DNA from: Ischnura elegans
Taxonomy: Eukaryota; Arthropoda; Insecta; Odonata; Coenagrionidae
Direction of reading: 5' to 3'
NCBI RefSeq assembly: GCF_921293095.1
Contig: NC_060254.1
Coordinates: forward strand, 105,300,917 to 105,364,916
Length of the DNA stretch: 64,000 bases
Below are positions 36,167-48,479 of this stretch, piece by piece (the first letter of the stretch is position 1; every line of letters starts with the position of its first letter). The position numbers and the translations under genes were made by a program. Below the pieces are notes generated by a model, which saw nothing but the letters and a program-made list of their open reading frames with translations, was not told the origin of the DNA and searched no databases.

Positions 36167-38621
36167 ATGAAGATAATAGGTATTCTTGGAAATTAACATG
36201 TGCATTGAGGAAATCTTTTTTGAATGAAATGACACTAATACATAAAAAATTTATATTCAGAAAAATCAAAACAAAAATAGATCTCATACCATTTTGATGA
36301 TCATCTGGAGGCTAGGGGCAGCTGTCGTTGCCCAAAATTCACACATAGTCAGGTGTTATGGCTGAAAATCAATTTACATGATATTCATTAGGAACCATCT
36401 TAAAATGTTATTTGAATGATCCACCCGTATCATTATGTATGTTGTTGCTCCTGGAATTTGTTATAATAAGCATGATAAATTGCAAGTGCCAATTGTAGCA
36501 GAAAGTACCTAACCTTGGGTTGGTATCTAAGGACTTTCCGTCGATGGGAAATGTTGAAAGACCCAAGGTTGGTACTGGTGGTTACTTCCGGTATTCCCCA
36601 TTACGGGAAAGTGATATGTAATGTCAAATTAATGCCTCGTATGGTAGGAACTATCAAATAAATACATAGCCATCCAGTGCCAGCTTGCTCATTTAATCTC
36701 TATCACCCTCCTGGGCTAAAAATACAACACCAATGACCCTTAAATAAAGACAATAGGTACCTACTCTTGGAAATTTATTAGTACCTTGAGGAAACATTTT
36801 TTCATGAAAGCATTTGTGTCTTTGTTTTTCGATTCAATTCCATTAATTGCATCATTTTTTATTTCAAATTTATATAAATTAAAATCAACAGTGATGCAAT
36901 CAAGAATTTCCTTGCAGATATTGTCAGTGTTATTTTAAAGCACATAAAAAATATATGTACTTTATAAAAAACAATATCTGGGTTTTTTTACTGCATTGAA
37001 ATAAAATGTTACTCCAAGCAAAACAGCATGTATGTATTTCCCTGTTAGTGTTTCTCATATTAGCATTGGCGGATTTAGGAGGGGGGGGGGGGGGAGCACA
37101 GGGGCATGTGCACCCTTAGACCCTTAAAAAATATACAAGATTTTTAATAATGTCCCATTATCATTGCATTCATTTTGTATTACGATGTAGCCTAATGCCC
37201 CCCCCAGATCAAAATCCTTTTCTCGTGCCCCCCAGAGAGAAATCCTGGATCTGCCCCTGCATATTTAGTACATATTTACACTATTATCCAATTAGACCAT
37301 GTACAATTACTTTTGATAGGTTCTCAAGGTATGCAGAAATATTTTTATACGAGTATCTTTTTTTTTGTTCAGATTTCAAAATTCATTATCATCTCGAAAT
37401 TCAAAATCATTCATTACTTGTCCCAAAAGTTTCTTAGTACATACCTTGGCTGAAATGTCTTTTTAATGTTAAATCACAGGTTTGACAAACATACATATAT
37501 TTAAAGATGAAACATTGAAATGTCTTGGCTGTTGTTTAAATTATGTTCTCATTAAAAATTTGAGTGCACTAATACATATATTTTCTAATGCTCACAGGGC
37601 ATGGTTGCAAGTAATTTGTTGCAGTAAATAAAAAAAAATCATTAACAATCTGCCCTGCAATCTATGACATTGTTGTGATACGACATCTGCTATCATCTCA
37701 AAAAAGGTAAAAATGGGTGATTGGTCAAATCCACAATTTTAAGAAATTCAAATACAAAAAGAATCTTTCACCAATTTGAATAAAAATCTTGGATCCATAT
37801 TCACAAAATCTATATTTAAAAATATTTAAAATGCAAAAGTTATTAATAAAGGATACAGGAAGAGCATGGCCTTATATATACAATGAGTTAATAGAGGAAG
37901 AAAGCTGGCCACGGCGGGTAAGCTAAGAAGGGGGGCATGGTGGTCATTAAGTTATTCAGAGTTACAAAACCTCTAACTAGAAACTCTTTCTCGTAAACAA
38001 AAGCTATCATAGCATAAATAAGTTTCTGGAGGAATTTGTCTGCCACAGAAGTGTATGATTGTGAATTTTTATATAGTATTTGTGTATGGTTGTTAGTGAG
38101 GCTAATATATAAAAAATATATATCTAGAAAAATGATAACAAAAAGAGATCCCATACCATTTTGATGATCTGCTGGAGGCCAAGGGCCGGTGTTTTTCCCC
38201 AAATTTTGCGGTTACACGCATAGTCAGCTGTTATGGCTGAAAAACAATTTAAATGATATTAATGATGATGATAGGAAGTTACAAAAACCTCTTTCGAGAA
38301 ACTCTTTCTAGTAAAATAAAAGCTATCATAGCATATAAATCAGTTTCTGGAGGAATTTGTGTACCATAAAGGTGTATGATTTTGAAAGTGTATGTATTTG
38401 TTTTTTTCATGAAATGAGACCGATTTACAAAAAATGTGTACCTAGAAAAATGATAACAAAAACAGATCTCATACCATTTTGACGATCTGCCAGAGGCTGG
38501 GGGCAGGGGTCATTCCCCAAATTATGCAGTGGACTCGTTCCAGTCACGTGTTATGGCTGGAAAATCAATTTACATGATATTATTTAGAAATCAGCTTAAA
38601 TTGAACTATGGATGATCTACC

Positions 38622-39121
38622 CCCAGTGAGAAATGGGTGGTGGAATCCACGTGGAACCCACGTGGAGATGTAACGTGGATACCACGTGTTTTTGGTCGTG
38701 GAATCAACGTGGAACCCACGTGGAAATTTGGTGGAAAAATTAAAACAGCAGTAGGTGCTGTCCTAAAACCATTAAAACCTCAACCACTCTATATCTAAAC
38801 CTTCTATATATGTGTCTATGGTTTTTCATGTGCTCTCCTGGTTGCCTTTCCACGAATTATATAAAAATAGAATGTGCGATACATTTTCACATAACTAGCG
38901 TGGTTTCAGGATGATAAATGACGCAATGTCACCAGAGAGTTAAGTTCCACAAATTAGAAATTCTGTTTAACATTTTATGCTAATCACCACAAATCCACTT
39001 GAAATCAACGTGGATTCCACGTGGGTCCAACCACTCAATATCCACCACCACCATATATCCACGAGTCAACGTGGATTCCACGTGGGTTCCACGTGGATTC
39101 CACCACCCATTTCTCACTGGG
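38622..39121. mobile_element. CACTA-like MITE with CCACGTGG subterminal array
   Basis: The terminal inverted repeats are almost perfect for over 40 bp, starting CCCAGTGAGAAATGGGTGG on both sides. Just inside, each end has several copies of the palindrome CCACGTGG. The target duplication is CC: the flanks read GATCTACC and CCCTCATTA, while the sister repeat near 34,902 shows the empty site GATCTACCCTTATTA. The interior is AT-rich and non-coding. The CCC...GGG ends, 2-bp duplication and palindromic arrays match elements A, B and C, so those are the likely family relatives. Confidence 0.8.
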
Positions 39122-39422
39122 CCCTCATTATAACTTATATTATTGCTCCTGGAATTTTTTATAAATAGTATGAAAAATTGCCTATGCCAAATGGCCTATA
39201 AATAAAGGTCCGTGGAAGACATTTTATTTTTTGCTAAAATTCATTTTTAAACCATGTGATTTTTGTGTTATAGAAAATCTTGGCAGTGTTTTATAATGCT
39301 ACAATTTTTCCACATTTATAGCCATTTATTTTATGGAACACGTTTCATGAATACTAATACTTTTATTAAGCATTTTACATAACATTTAACACAATTTCGA
39401 TTGTACAAAATTTCTGATAAAA

Positions 39423-39710
39423 CTAAATGAAGGAAATGGTCAAGTATGTAGTATTGACATATATACGATCAGCTAATGGCAAATCCCCACTCCCTAATAT
39501 ATGTCTACACTTGGAGAGCCATTCCAGAATGTTTGGATTGTCAAGTTTCTCCACACTAAATAAAGTCTTTAAAAATGCTTCAGCAGTAGCGACAACAAGT
39601 TCCTCCTTCGCTTTCTTTGACTGAGTGACTGTGTGTTCAAATTCTTTAATTGCAAACTCAGCACAGTAAAATGTGCTCTGTCTTTCACAAAAAATCCTTC
39701 TGAGTTGAAT
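39423..39710 (-). CDS. Unidentified coding-like exon, no start codon
   Basis: A 96-codon minus-strand frame ends in a stop at 39,423-39,425 and has no early ATG. It reads well as protein: FCERQSTFYCAEFAIKEFEH, then SKKAKEELVVATAEAFLKTL, then NPNILEWLSKCRHILGSGD. Charge and hydrophobic spacing suggest amphipathic helices. A possible upstream exon, beginning METNFKIPKASATAHT at about 39,765, runs to a donor ACCAG|GTAAGTG near 39,718 that lies next to this frame, so the gene structure is unclear. It sits inside the repeat region and may be a piece of a transposon-encoded accessory protein. Function unknown. Confidence 0.4.
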   Translation of the reverse strand: MQLRRIFCERQSTFYCAEFAIKEFEHTVTQSKKAKEELVVATAEAFLKTLFSVEKLDNPNILEWLSKCRHILGSGDLPLADRIYVNTTYLTISFI

Positions 39711-40885
39711 TCACTTACCCTGGTATGAGCAGTAGCACTAGCTTTTGGAATTTTAAAATTCGTTTCCATCGTTCGATATTTAAAGCTGGAACCACGATAA
39801 ATAACAGTCCAACCGCAAAACACAACCTCTCATAATGGTGTTTTCAAACTGAGTGCTGGGTAATTACGGTATTACCGTAGTACTGTATAACTTACAAATT
39901 GGCCAAAATATTTCATGTCGTGGGTTCCCTTTCGATACCCCTCACCCAGGTGTTGAGGGAAGGTAGGACATGCAGCTAGATACAACAAAATCGCTTAGTT
40001 TAGATTACAGCTGTTGCCAGTCGGCCAGGAAAGGCAGTGAAATAAGTACATGTAACTCAAAATAATTGGATTCATAGAAACGGGAAAAATTATTTCCCAT
40101 TTATCAATCCTAAAACATGTAGAATGAGGCTTTCTCACCCGAAGAAATAGATGTTAGATTTGGCCAAAGTCAAAATGCTTTCTTTTTGCATTGAAGCTCA
40201 GTGGAGATCCGAATATCCGACCGCTTATAAGGAGAACCCCTCTCCTCCTGTCCTTTCTGTTCCTACCTTCCCTTCCCCAAATGCTAGCACTATGTGCCTT
40301 CAAATAACTATCCGTGTGTATGGATGTCTTTTAATGAATCGAATCGCTCAGTTGACGGGATGGCACCGTTAACGGTCGCCTTGGTCACCACGACACCCAT
40401 TTCAATGTGGCCCAGCAGTGCGCCGTTCACGGCGTGAAATACAGGCAGTGCTACAGAGAGGCCGCTTTCTGAAGAAATGACTCTTTGCAATCAATAATTT
40501 CCCTGCAGATATTATCAGTGTTATTTAAAGCACATAAAAACTATACTATGTTAATACCAATATTTGGAGTTATTTTTTCTGCATTCAAATCAAGTTAAAC
40601 AAAACAGCATGAATTTCCCTGTTAGTGTTTCTCATATTAGTACATGTTTACATTACGAGAGGGGACCTAACGGTTCAGAGAGGGATCTGTTTTCCCCATA
40701 AAGGGTTCCAAGCAGTGATATTTTCTGAGTCAGTGTGAGAATCCTGGTCGCCTCTGAGTGCATCTGTTTGCCTTTGGGATTTTTTTGGTTAATCAACTTT
40801 TTCTGATTTAGCGAAAAGGTGTGATGGCTGACTGGCGGGGTGGACATGCGGCAGTGAAGTTTATTTTATTTATTTTTTTTTGTAG

Positions 40886-41505
40886 GGGAAAACTCCCGCA
40901 GAAACTCTAGTGATGCTTAAAACTGCTATTGGGAATACTAATCTAAGTAAAGCACGTGTCTACGACTGGTTTTCGCATCTCAACAATGGACAGATGTCGA
41001 TTGATGACCATCCTCATTAAGGGCATCCGTCAACATCAAGAACGGACGGCAATGTTGCAAAAATCCACTCCCTCATTCATGAAGATCGTTGCCGAACCAT
41101 AGAAGAACTTTATAGGTATTTTGCAGAGGTTAAGGGAAACTATCCGGAAAAAAAGGGCTGATCTTTGGCACACAGGTGATTGGTTCTTCCACCATGACAA
41201 TGTACCCGCCCACACCGCAATGTCCATGAAGTGGTTTTTGACAAAAAAAGGCATCACGCCAATCGTTCACCCCCACTTTTCACCAGATATTGCCACCTGT
41301 TACTCTCTCTACTTCCTAGACTGAAAAGGGATATTAACGGAAAAGGTTTTGGGACGGTAGGTGAAGTAAAACAAAAATCGGTGAAAGGCCGAAAGAACAT
41401 TGATTTTAGTGAATTAAAAAATTGTTTTGAAGTGTCGAAGTAACGATTAGATGAATGAATGTGTTGCAGTCAATGAGGATTACTTGGAAGGTGATGACAA
41501 TTTAT
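40886..41505 (+). pseudogene. mariner transposase, internally deleted
   Basis: The + strand reads KTPAETLVMLKTAIGNTNLS, RVYDWFSHLNNGQMSIDDHP, a stop, then STSRTDGNVAKIHSLIHEDR and TIEEL: the N-terminal helix-turn-helix region of a mariner transposase. It then jumps to LQRLRETIRKKRADLWHTGD, WFFHHDNVPAHTAMS, and PHFSPDIATCYSLYFL, which hold the second catalytic aspartate (HDN) and the SPD motif of the third. The end RLDECVAVN-EDYLEGD closes the protein. The middle, with the first catalytic aspartate (TGDE), is deleted, and frameshifts are present. Inverted termini were not found. Confidence 0.88.
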
Positions 41506-42337
41506 AGAGAAAATATTGATTAATGAAAAAGTTACTGCGCAATTCCCGTTATTTTTGGCTCCCCTCATGTATTATCCAACTAGACCATTCACAATTACTC
41601 TTGATGGGAACTCTATGCAGATATTTTTTATTATGAGCACCTTATTTGGGTCAGATTTCAGAATTCACAATCATCTTGAACTTCAAACTATTCATTTCTT
41701 ATCCCTAAACTATGTCTTAGTATGAGGGCTGGAATGTCTTTTTGAATGTCACATTACGGGTTTTACAAATATATGTATCTAAAGATGAGGTATTAAAATC
41801 TCAGGGAAATATTTAAATAAAGTTCACTTCAAAATCTTCAATGCACTAATATGCTAATATACTAGTATGTTTTATAACGCTCACAGGGAATGGTTGCATG
41901 TAACTTGCTCTCCTAGATTTTAGTGACAAGATTAAACAGTGGCATTTACCAGGACCCACGTCACCCTGGGCTTCCCAGGCAACTACCCAGGGTGGCGTAT
42001 AGCTAGGGGGCAACCAAACGCCCAAACAGCAAAATTAAATTGTTTTCCAATTTTAAAATTTTTTATTTTTTATTCTATCTCATGGTGTAAATTTATTTTT
42101 ATTTTTGCGGAAGAAAAGGTAGACTTTGTGAAAAAAAACTCATAAAGTTTCATGGCTATTATCCATGTATATAATAAAAATATATCACTGCCACTCATAT
42201 TATGTTGGTTCTTGAAAAATATAAGTCTATTAAACTATTTGGATTAAAATGTTCTTATTACCTCCGAAAATGCTCTCTGGTATTTCTTTTTAACAAAAAA
42301 TGTACACTGCATTATACACAAAAGAGGTGATGCTACA

Positions 42338-42650
42338 CAATGGCTCAGGGAGGGGTCAGGCTTTGGAGGATAGACCCCTTCCGCCCCGAATTCAGAGAAA
42401 ATTTTTAATTAATTTCATTTTACTTACTTAATTGCATTGATATTAAGTATGGAAAAGTGTAAGGATCGATAGAATATCCCTGAGAAAGCTGTAAACCTCA
42501 CCATTTTGAACCATTTACATATCTTAAAATTTTCTGGGGGAGGTCCCAGCACCACCGGCTTACAATGGAAGGCATTCCATACCATCCAGATCCCACAGCA
42601 TTGATTGTCCCCTCTAAAATTCCCCTGTCCTTAATTCCTAGCTGTACCCC
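42338..42650 (+). mobile_element. hAT-like MITE, GGCGCAG family, copy 3
   Basis: It starts CAATGGCTCAGGGAGGGG and ends TTAATTCCTAGCTGTACCCC. It shares the interior blocks TTCAGAGAAAATTTTTAA and CACCATTTTGAACCATTTA with copies 1 and 2. Its termini have mutated and no target duplication is visible. Confidence 0.6.
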
Positions 42651-43019
42651 TTTCCCCGGACCACTTAATTGGTATATGTAATTGAGGGGTATTCCATACC
42701 AAACCCCCCTTAGTAGGGCAACACAACATCAGTTTGCTCTGCGTTTTCCCTTGTGCGGGCCCTGGTATTGATGTACAAGTCATTTATATTTTGACCGTAA
42801 CAAAGATAAGAGTGCTATCCACAAGCATTCTTGTTCTTTTCCGAATCCAATCAATTCCGCATTACAATATTTGAGTGCTCCAATTTTGGGGATTTGATGG
42901 ATTTTAGGGTGTTTGCAGATTATAAAGCATACAAGCCTCAAAGTCTCAAAGTCTGGATCTACAGGCTTTATAGTTGTGTTCGCTAGTTTCCTTGTGTTCA
43001 CCCATCCCTATTTCCTTTG

Positions 43020-43200
43020 ATGCCAAACGTCGGGTTGAATCGACGAGCATTTTCATACGCAAACGACCTGATGCCGGCTATAGCTGACATGGGGGAAGGA
43101 AGGTGACTGGTGAGATAGCTGTGGTCGTATGCATTCTGGCCCTGCCAGAGACCCAACTTAGGGAGACCTTAGGGCCACTGCACCGTAATTAAGCCCGACC
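43020..43200 (+). mobile_element. Fragment of the CCCTTTC piggyBac-like family
   Basis: GCATTTTCATACGCAAACGA, GAAGGAAGGTGACTGGTGAG and CTTAGGGCCACTG match the interior of 35,350-35,580 in order. The TTAA-CCCTTTC end is not recognisable here. Non-coding. Confidence 0.55.
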
Positions 43201-43679
43201 CTCCCCTTATGGGATCTGCTTTTATCCCACTCCACAATGTTGATTGTAATGCATTTACGTACATGAGTAGGCAAAAAATGTCTTGTGAACGCATAACTCA
43301 GCTAAAAGGTTTGCGCCGAGTGCATTTAAATGGGTTTATTATAGTATCCTTTGTGTTATGTTTTCACTTAGGGCGTGTCAAGAGGTGTGCCTACGCGGCG
43401 GGATGACCAGCCACAGAAATTGCATGATGTCGTACATGTGACATAAAACAAGCTAATGCAAAAACAACAAGAAAAAGGACAGGTGGGATACAACAAGAAG
43501 AGGAACTAAGGCGTTTTGGTAGGATGAGAAGTACTTGTGTACTAACTTGGGTAGCAATCTGTGCAGCCATGGTAATGCGCATAGCAGACAGACAAATAGA
43601 CATCCACTTCTAAATATATGTAGAAGATGGTTAGCTAGATTTATAAAATCCCTTCTTACCTTTTATAGGAGGAATAGGG

Positions 43680-43929
43680 CAGGGGCGCAGCTAAGGACAA
43701 AGGCTGGGGGGTGGGTTTAGGCGCAGCTATAATACTTTGGGGTGTGGGGGTATTGCATAACCGCCTTAAGATTAATGGTGTAAAATGGCAACCATTACGG
43801 TTTCCTGAGCGATATGTGATTAATCCTAATACTATTCTATAAGTAATACAAATCCATTAAGTAAAATGGATTAAACTTAAAAATTTCTCTGAGCTCTGGA
43901 GGGGTTTTATCCCCCACGCTGCGCCACTG
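43680..43929 (-). mobile_element. hAT-like MITE, GGCGCAG family, copy 4
   Basis: The ends are CAGGGGCGCAGCTAAGG and, inverted, CAGTGGCGCAGCGTGGGG. An exact 8-bp target duplication GAATAGGG lies at 43,672-43,679 and 43,930-43,937. It is in the opposite orientation to copies 1-3 and is the best-preserved member, so it defines the family: 250 bp, non-coding, 8-bp duplication as for hAT. Confidence 0.88.
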
Positions 43930-43937
43930 GAATAGGG

Positions 43938-45270
43938 GATGCTCAATTGAGTATTGAGTTTAATTCTCAATTGAATTGCGGTGGAATGATTAGAATGGTG
44001 GAAAGTATTTCAATCTTGTTACAATCTAAGAGTGAGGGATCGATACTTATTCTAGGAATTAAGGTACAGCAATTCCAATGGAAAACCTTGAAAATGTCAT
44101 ATACCTCTGGGTGGTTGGCCGCCGACATGCCAGGGAGTTGTCCTTGATGTTATGGCCCTGAAATAGTGAAGGCATATAATTGTAGATAAACCTCATTTAT
44201 TGATGAAAATTAGAACTGTGTGACATCTTAAGATAACAGAAAAAATGTTATTCTAGACCTAACGTTGTGTGTTTTTAATGTAATAACCACTATTATCCAA
44301 GATTATTACAAGTTTTTCCAAGAGAACTTTACATTTTTTAGAATAAGGGTGTTCATAGGGGAGAATTCTTGTATTCAGAAATGTACTATGGGAGACATAA
44401 GTGATAATTACATAGGGGTCAGTGTTTGCCAATATCAATACCACCATGGGAATAGATTATCCCACAGCAAGGTACTATTGTTTTCAATAATTTGTTGAAA
44501 ACCACACATCCAATTTTCCTATCAGGGCCAGACCAGTAAAACTTGGATAGCTGGCATACAAGGCTAATTGCACCCAAGGTCAAGGATGTGACGGAACTAG
44601 CAAAATTGGAGTCAAAGTATATGCGATGTGAGCAAAGTCTGGAAACGAGCACGTAGTCTCGTAGCTGATACTATTGCTATCATCATTGATTCATAACTAA
44701 TTATATTCAAATGTGAGTTTGCACAGACTACTCTGAGTGCTTGAAGGAGCTTTGCAGCAGCGTGAAACTATGTACAGTGTCGTTAACCTCAGCTTCAATA
44801 TCAGTGTGGCAATAGAAATGTAATTTAATTAATTATGAATTAATTTGATTAAAATCCTGTTACTTCTCCTTGTTTAAAAGTGATAAGTGCCATGGAAATT
44901 GAATGTTCAATGGAAATAAAGTACATCCAAATGAATGTTACTTCCAGAATCAGTTAATGAGCAATCTTCCCAGCTATAGAAAAAGGAAAGCAGTCCAATG
45001 ATCCGTGATTCTCCTATCCTATTAGGCAAGTTAAGAGGCAGAATATCACTCATGTTTGAATGGTGGCAGGAATGGATCCAGATTGCAGGGGGAGGCACTC
45101 CTTTACATTGAGAGGAATCCAAACATCTGGGAGTCTACCATTTCAATCCTGTTGGCATTTGCATGAGGTGGAAATCTCTCTAGCTTACGTCCACACCAAT
45201 ACTTCTAGGCACACAAACATACGATACATTCACTTACCTCTTGAGGTGGGACTTTGGGCCTCGCCGCGGG
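43938..45270. other. No recognisable feature
   Basis: Short unassignable open frames only. A perfect donor AAGAG|GTAAGTG on the minus strand near 45,234 probably belongs to the coding exon next to it. Confidence 0.35.
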
Positions 45271-45813
45271 TCACAGGTGGTCTTGATGGCGGTAAAACCT
45301 CCCGTCCCCATCGGGATGGTTCCGCGACGCTCTCTGTCCCAGGGCCTGGCGGACAAGATCTTCAATCCGTCTCTCTATAACCCCCACCATCCAGTCAATT
45401 TCATTTGTAATAGACGCTATATCCAGAATTATGTTGTTATACTGTTGCATGAATTCTTCAACTGAGGGACGGTGGAGGTGGGGCCCTGGAAAGTCTTCCA
45501 CCCCCCTGGCAGGGCCCTGTTGTTCAACATTGAGGTCTTCCCATGGGTCTTCTACTAGGCCTTCTTCTCCCGGAGGAGGAGAGGCGGTTGGTGAAGGGCG
45601 GCCCTCCTCCGGGGGCAATGGGGACGTGGCTATCGGCATCTCTGCAGTTTCATCTGACGTCGCTGTTTGCAGCAATGCCACGTCAGCCCCTGAAGTCTCC
45701 AACTCCTCCGGGATAGGGCCCTCGGCAGCCAATTCCTCCACCTCTTTGCGTCCTAGGCATCTGCCTATTATAGAGAGGAATCCTTCTTGATCACAAATAA
45801 ATTTGGGCCCATT
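45271..45813 (-). CDS. GC-rich coding exon, unknown acidic, proline-rich protein
   Basis: A 181-codon minus-strand frame stands out by its high GC in AT-rich surroundings. It has no early in-frame ATG, so the start is probably in an upstream exon. An AG acceptor may lie near 45,793. The N-terminal third is acidic and proline-rich (PLPPEEGRPSPTASPPPGEE). The last third looks helical (FMQQYNNIILDIASITNEID, then VIERRIEDLVRQALGQR), as in a dimerisation or coiled-coil segment. The stop at 45,271 is followed 38 bases later by a perfect donor, GAG|GTAAGTG, so translation may continue in another frame after splicing or the intron lies in the 3' UTR. It could be a host gene or a transposon accessory gene of the SANT/MADF kind; no family was recognised. 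Confidence 0.45.
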   Translation of the reverse strand, partial: NGPKFICDQEGFLSIIGRCLGRKEVEELAAEGPIPEELETSGADVALLQTATSDETAEMPIATSPLPPEEGRPSPTASPPPGEEGLVEDPWEDLNVEQQGPARGVEDFPGPHLHRPSVEEFMQQYNNIILDIASITNEIDWMVGVIERRIEDLVRQALGQRASRNHPDGDGRFYRHQDHL

Positions 45814-47798
45814 TCATTCCCACCCCATAGATTTTGCTATCAAAATGGATTAGTTAATGACACTTGTAGACTATGCAGGATAGAGAAAGATCGTTTAATT
45901 TGATTGTATAATTAGAAGAATTGGAGAAGAAGCATTCACCTGGGTTCCTCATGGGGAATCTAAGTGAACAGTTGGGCATTAGGGACCCTAAGTGTCTTAT
46001 ATGTGTAACACCTAGTGAGGTTATCAAGGCTCTATTGCACCCTTGCAATGCCAAGGACCCATCTACTTCACTTGGGAATCAATCCAGTTACGACTCCGTA
46101 CTAACTTACAAAAATTCCATAGCTCTAAAATACTACTACTAGAGTACTACTTCAGTGTTTTCCTAAAGAGGGGCTAATATGGCTTATTGTCAGTGTGAGT
46201 TTAAAAAACTATTTGTATCCGTTACTCTAGCAAGTCGTTCATTAATATGCCTTCACATAGAAATTATTGGGAAGATGTTTGCAAAGGAATGTGTTTATCT
46301 AGATATCTCATCGACCGGAGAAAAAATTCCCAGCAAACGCCACAAAAAATCATTATATGCATCGATTACATGTTCGATTCATGATAAATATGATCTTCAT
46401 GTCCCGTTTTTGACTTTGAAGGAGTAATACAATGCAACGGAATTGCTGGAGACTTACCGGAAAGGAAATCGATTAAATAATTCATGACTACGATAAATTT
46501 CCGCCAGGAAAATTGAGGCTGGGAAATAACACCTTCATACGGGGCTCTAGCAATCTCTTCCTTGAGTAAATTTACCCGAAAACCAAGGAAAATGCGAGTT
46601 TACTGGACATAAAATTATTTTTGAGAGAACCAGATCCTGGTTGCTAAGCAGCTATCTCTGTGGGATGTATTTGAACAAAAAATGGGAAAAATATATATTC
46701 TTAAGGGCGTATTACACGATATAATAAAGTTTAGAAGTTGTTTTGTTACTTACGTATGGTATTACCCATATTGAAAACTGTTTCCTCAAAAAACTGGCGT
46801 TTTTATGCGTATGCACTGTTGCTACGAGTACCTTTTACAAGGATTACAGGCATATTAACGCACTCCTAGCAACGTGAGGCTATCGTCTTCTGAGGGCATT
46901 GTTGTGAGGAAAAGCATGCGGCTGTGCATATATATATTAGAATTCATTTCATTGCAAATATGTATACTGTTCTAAGAAACAATAAAGTGCCGTATTTTCA
47001 AATTAGTAAAAGTATTTTCGCTGAAATTATCTACATGGAGTCGCGGTGGCCGGTAATTTTCATGCGGGTATTTTTTTTTCTGCGTGAATTTTTATTGCCA
47101 CGGATTAGAATTGATTGTTTCGATCCTTGTTGATTTAGCGGGGTTAATTTATACACATATAAATATCCGTCGTCTAAATATTAGTGCGCTGCCAGTTTTG
47201 GCTGTAATAATTTTCGGATTTCCAATTTGTTTGTTCACGCCCTCTATTTACTTCACCCCTTCTATAGTTCAAGGAGGATATTTTACGCGGCAGAAATAAA
47301 AAAACTTGGAAAATTTACGCGTGTTATTTAAAAAATTAAATCTGAGCATAGAAATCATGTAAATTCCTCTAGATAAATATGAATATAAGCTATTTATTCT
47401 GATTAAATATCAAACTGTTTATAACCGAATAAAATCTTAATTGCAGATTATATCGGCGTATTTAAGTGTCCAATAATATCTATCCTTTTCACACGGATAT
47501 ATTTACGTCGGATTAGTGTTCAATCTTTCAATCAGTGTCGCCGTTTCGTCATTGATATGAGCAATTGTGACCTTCGAATAAATTTCTTCCGCTGTCTCTT
47601 GGACGTTGAATAAAAAATTACATCCAATATTGTCCCACAGAAGAATCTCTCTCTTATTCCAATTTAAGATATTAATGCCAATGTGTTGACAAAATCCATC
47701 CTGCTACGTTTGGGCAATAGTTAACGTTGTTGGAGCTTCTGAATATTTCTGCTCTTCTAGGTACCAAGGGATTATAGGTATGAAATCATAACTATTAG
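45814..47798. other. No recognisable feature
   Basis: AT-rich, with several short open frames, none with a family signature. Confidence 0.4.
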
Positions 47799-48155
47799 TC
47801 AACAATCCTAAGATTGATTTGACGCAGCTCTCAATTCCTCTCTCCTATCCGCTAGCCTCTTCATAGCGCCATACATATTTCTACCCTTTTGCATCCTTCA
47901 TAACCTGTCCATGTAACTCATTCGGGACCGTCCCTTGCCATTCTTCCCTCCCACCTGTCCTTCTATGATCGTTTAATCAGGCCATCATGTCTCATAATGT
48001 GGACAAGTAACTATTCCCGTCTTCTGCTTAAAGCTTTTGAAGACTTATTTTTATTCCCACTTTCTTAGCACTCCTTCATTACTTACACGTTCGATCAATT
48101 TTATTTTCATCATTCTTCGGTAGCAACACATTTCGAATGCTTCCACTCTTTGACT
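47799..48155 (-). pseudogene. LINE ORF2 C-terminus, part 2 (continues at 63,281)
   Basis: On the minus strand, directly after element A, the sequence reads RVEAFEMCCYRRMMKIK, ERVSNEGVLRK, then broken frames with TLRHDGL-, EGQVGGKNGKG- and MKRLADRREELRAASNQS-like pieces, ending at a stop at 47,799. This is the standard tail of a restriction- or AP-endonuclease LINE ORF2. It continues without loss from 63,281 upward, with one extra base at the insertion point. Stops show it was already decaying. Confidence 0.75.
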
Positions 48156-48479
48156 CCCAGTCAACACAGTATTCGTAATGAGGTCTTATATGAACTCATA
48201 CGTTGGACTCCTTTAAGATTCCACATTAAGAGACATGAAAGGGCCTTTAAGACCTCACACTTCATGAGGTCACATGAATGATGTCTTAAAGACCGCATAC
48301 TTCATGAAGTCTTGAAGACCTCACACTTCAAGGGGTCTTCAAGATCTCACACACATGAGGCCTGAAAAATCAAGTCATGTATATGTTAATGAATTATAAT
48401 TTCAATCGTAATTATATATTTCTGCGTGTATAATATTTTTTCTTCCTTCAGTTAACTCTTTATATTAAGAGATGGGTTC

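Larger units (their letters stand above)
33160..41760 (+). repeat. Diverged segmental repeat, about three tandem copies
   Basis: Four marker blocks recur in the same orientation. Block 1 (CATACCATTTTGATGATCTG type) lies at 33,210, 34,760, 36,286, 38,150 and 38,470. Block 2 (CTCTTGGAAATTAAC type) is at 33,450, 36,183 and 36,762. Block 3 (AAAACAGCAT...TTTCCCTGTTAG) is at 33,695, 37,020 and 40,600. Block 4 (TTTTTTGTTCAGATTTCA) is at 34,387, 37,360 and 41,640. Distances between copies are about 3.0-4.3 kb, the longest being explained by inserted elements. No protein was recognised. Order and orientation are kept, as expected for tandem duplication with later insertions and losses. Confidence 0.7.

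Noticed and set aside
45431-45790. 119-codon + strand frame
   Set aside because: It is the antisense shadow of the GC-rich minus-strand exon, which has the better amino-acid composition.
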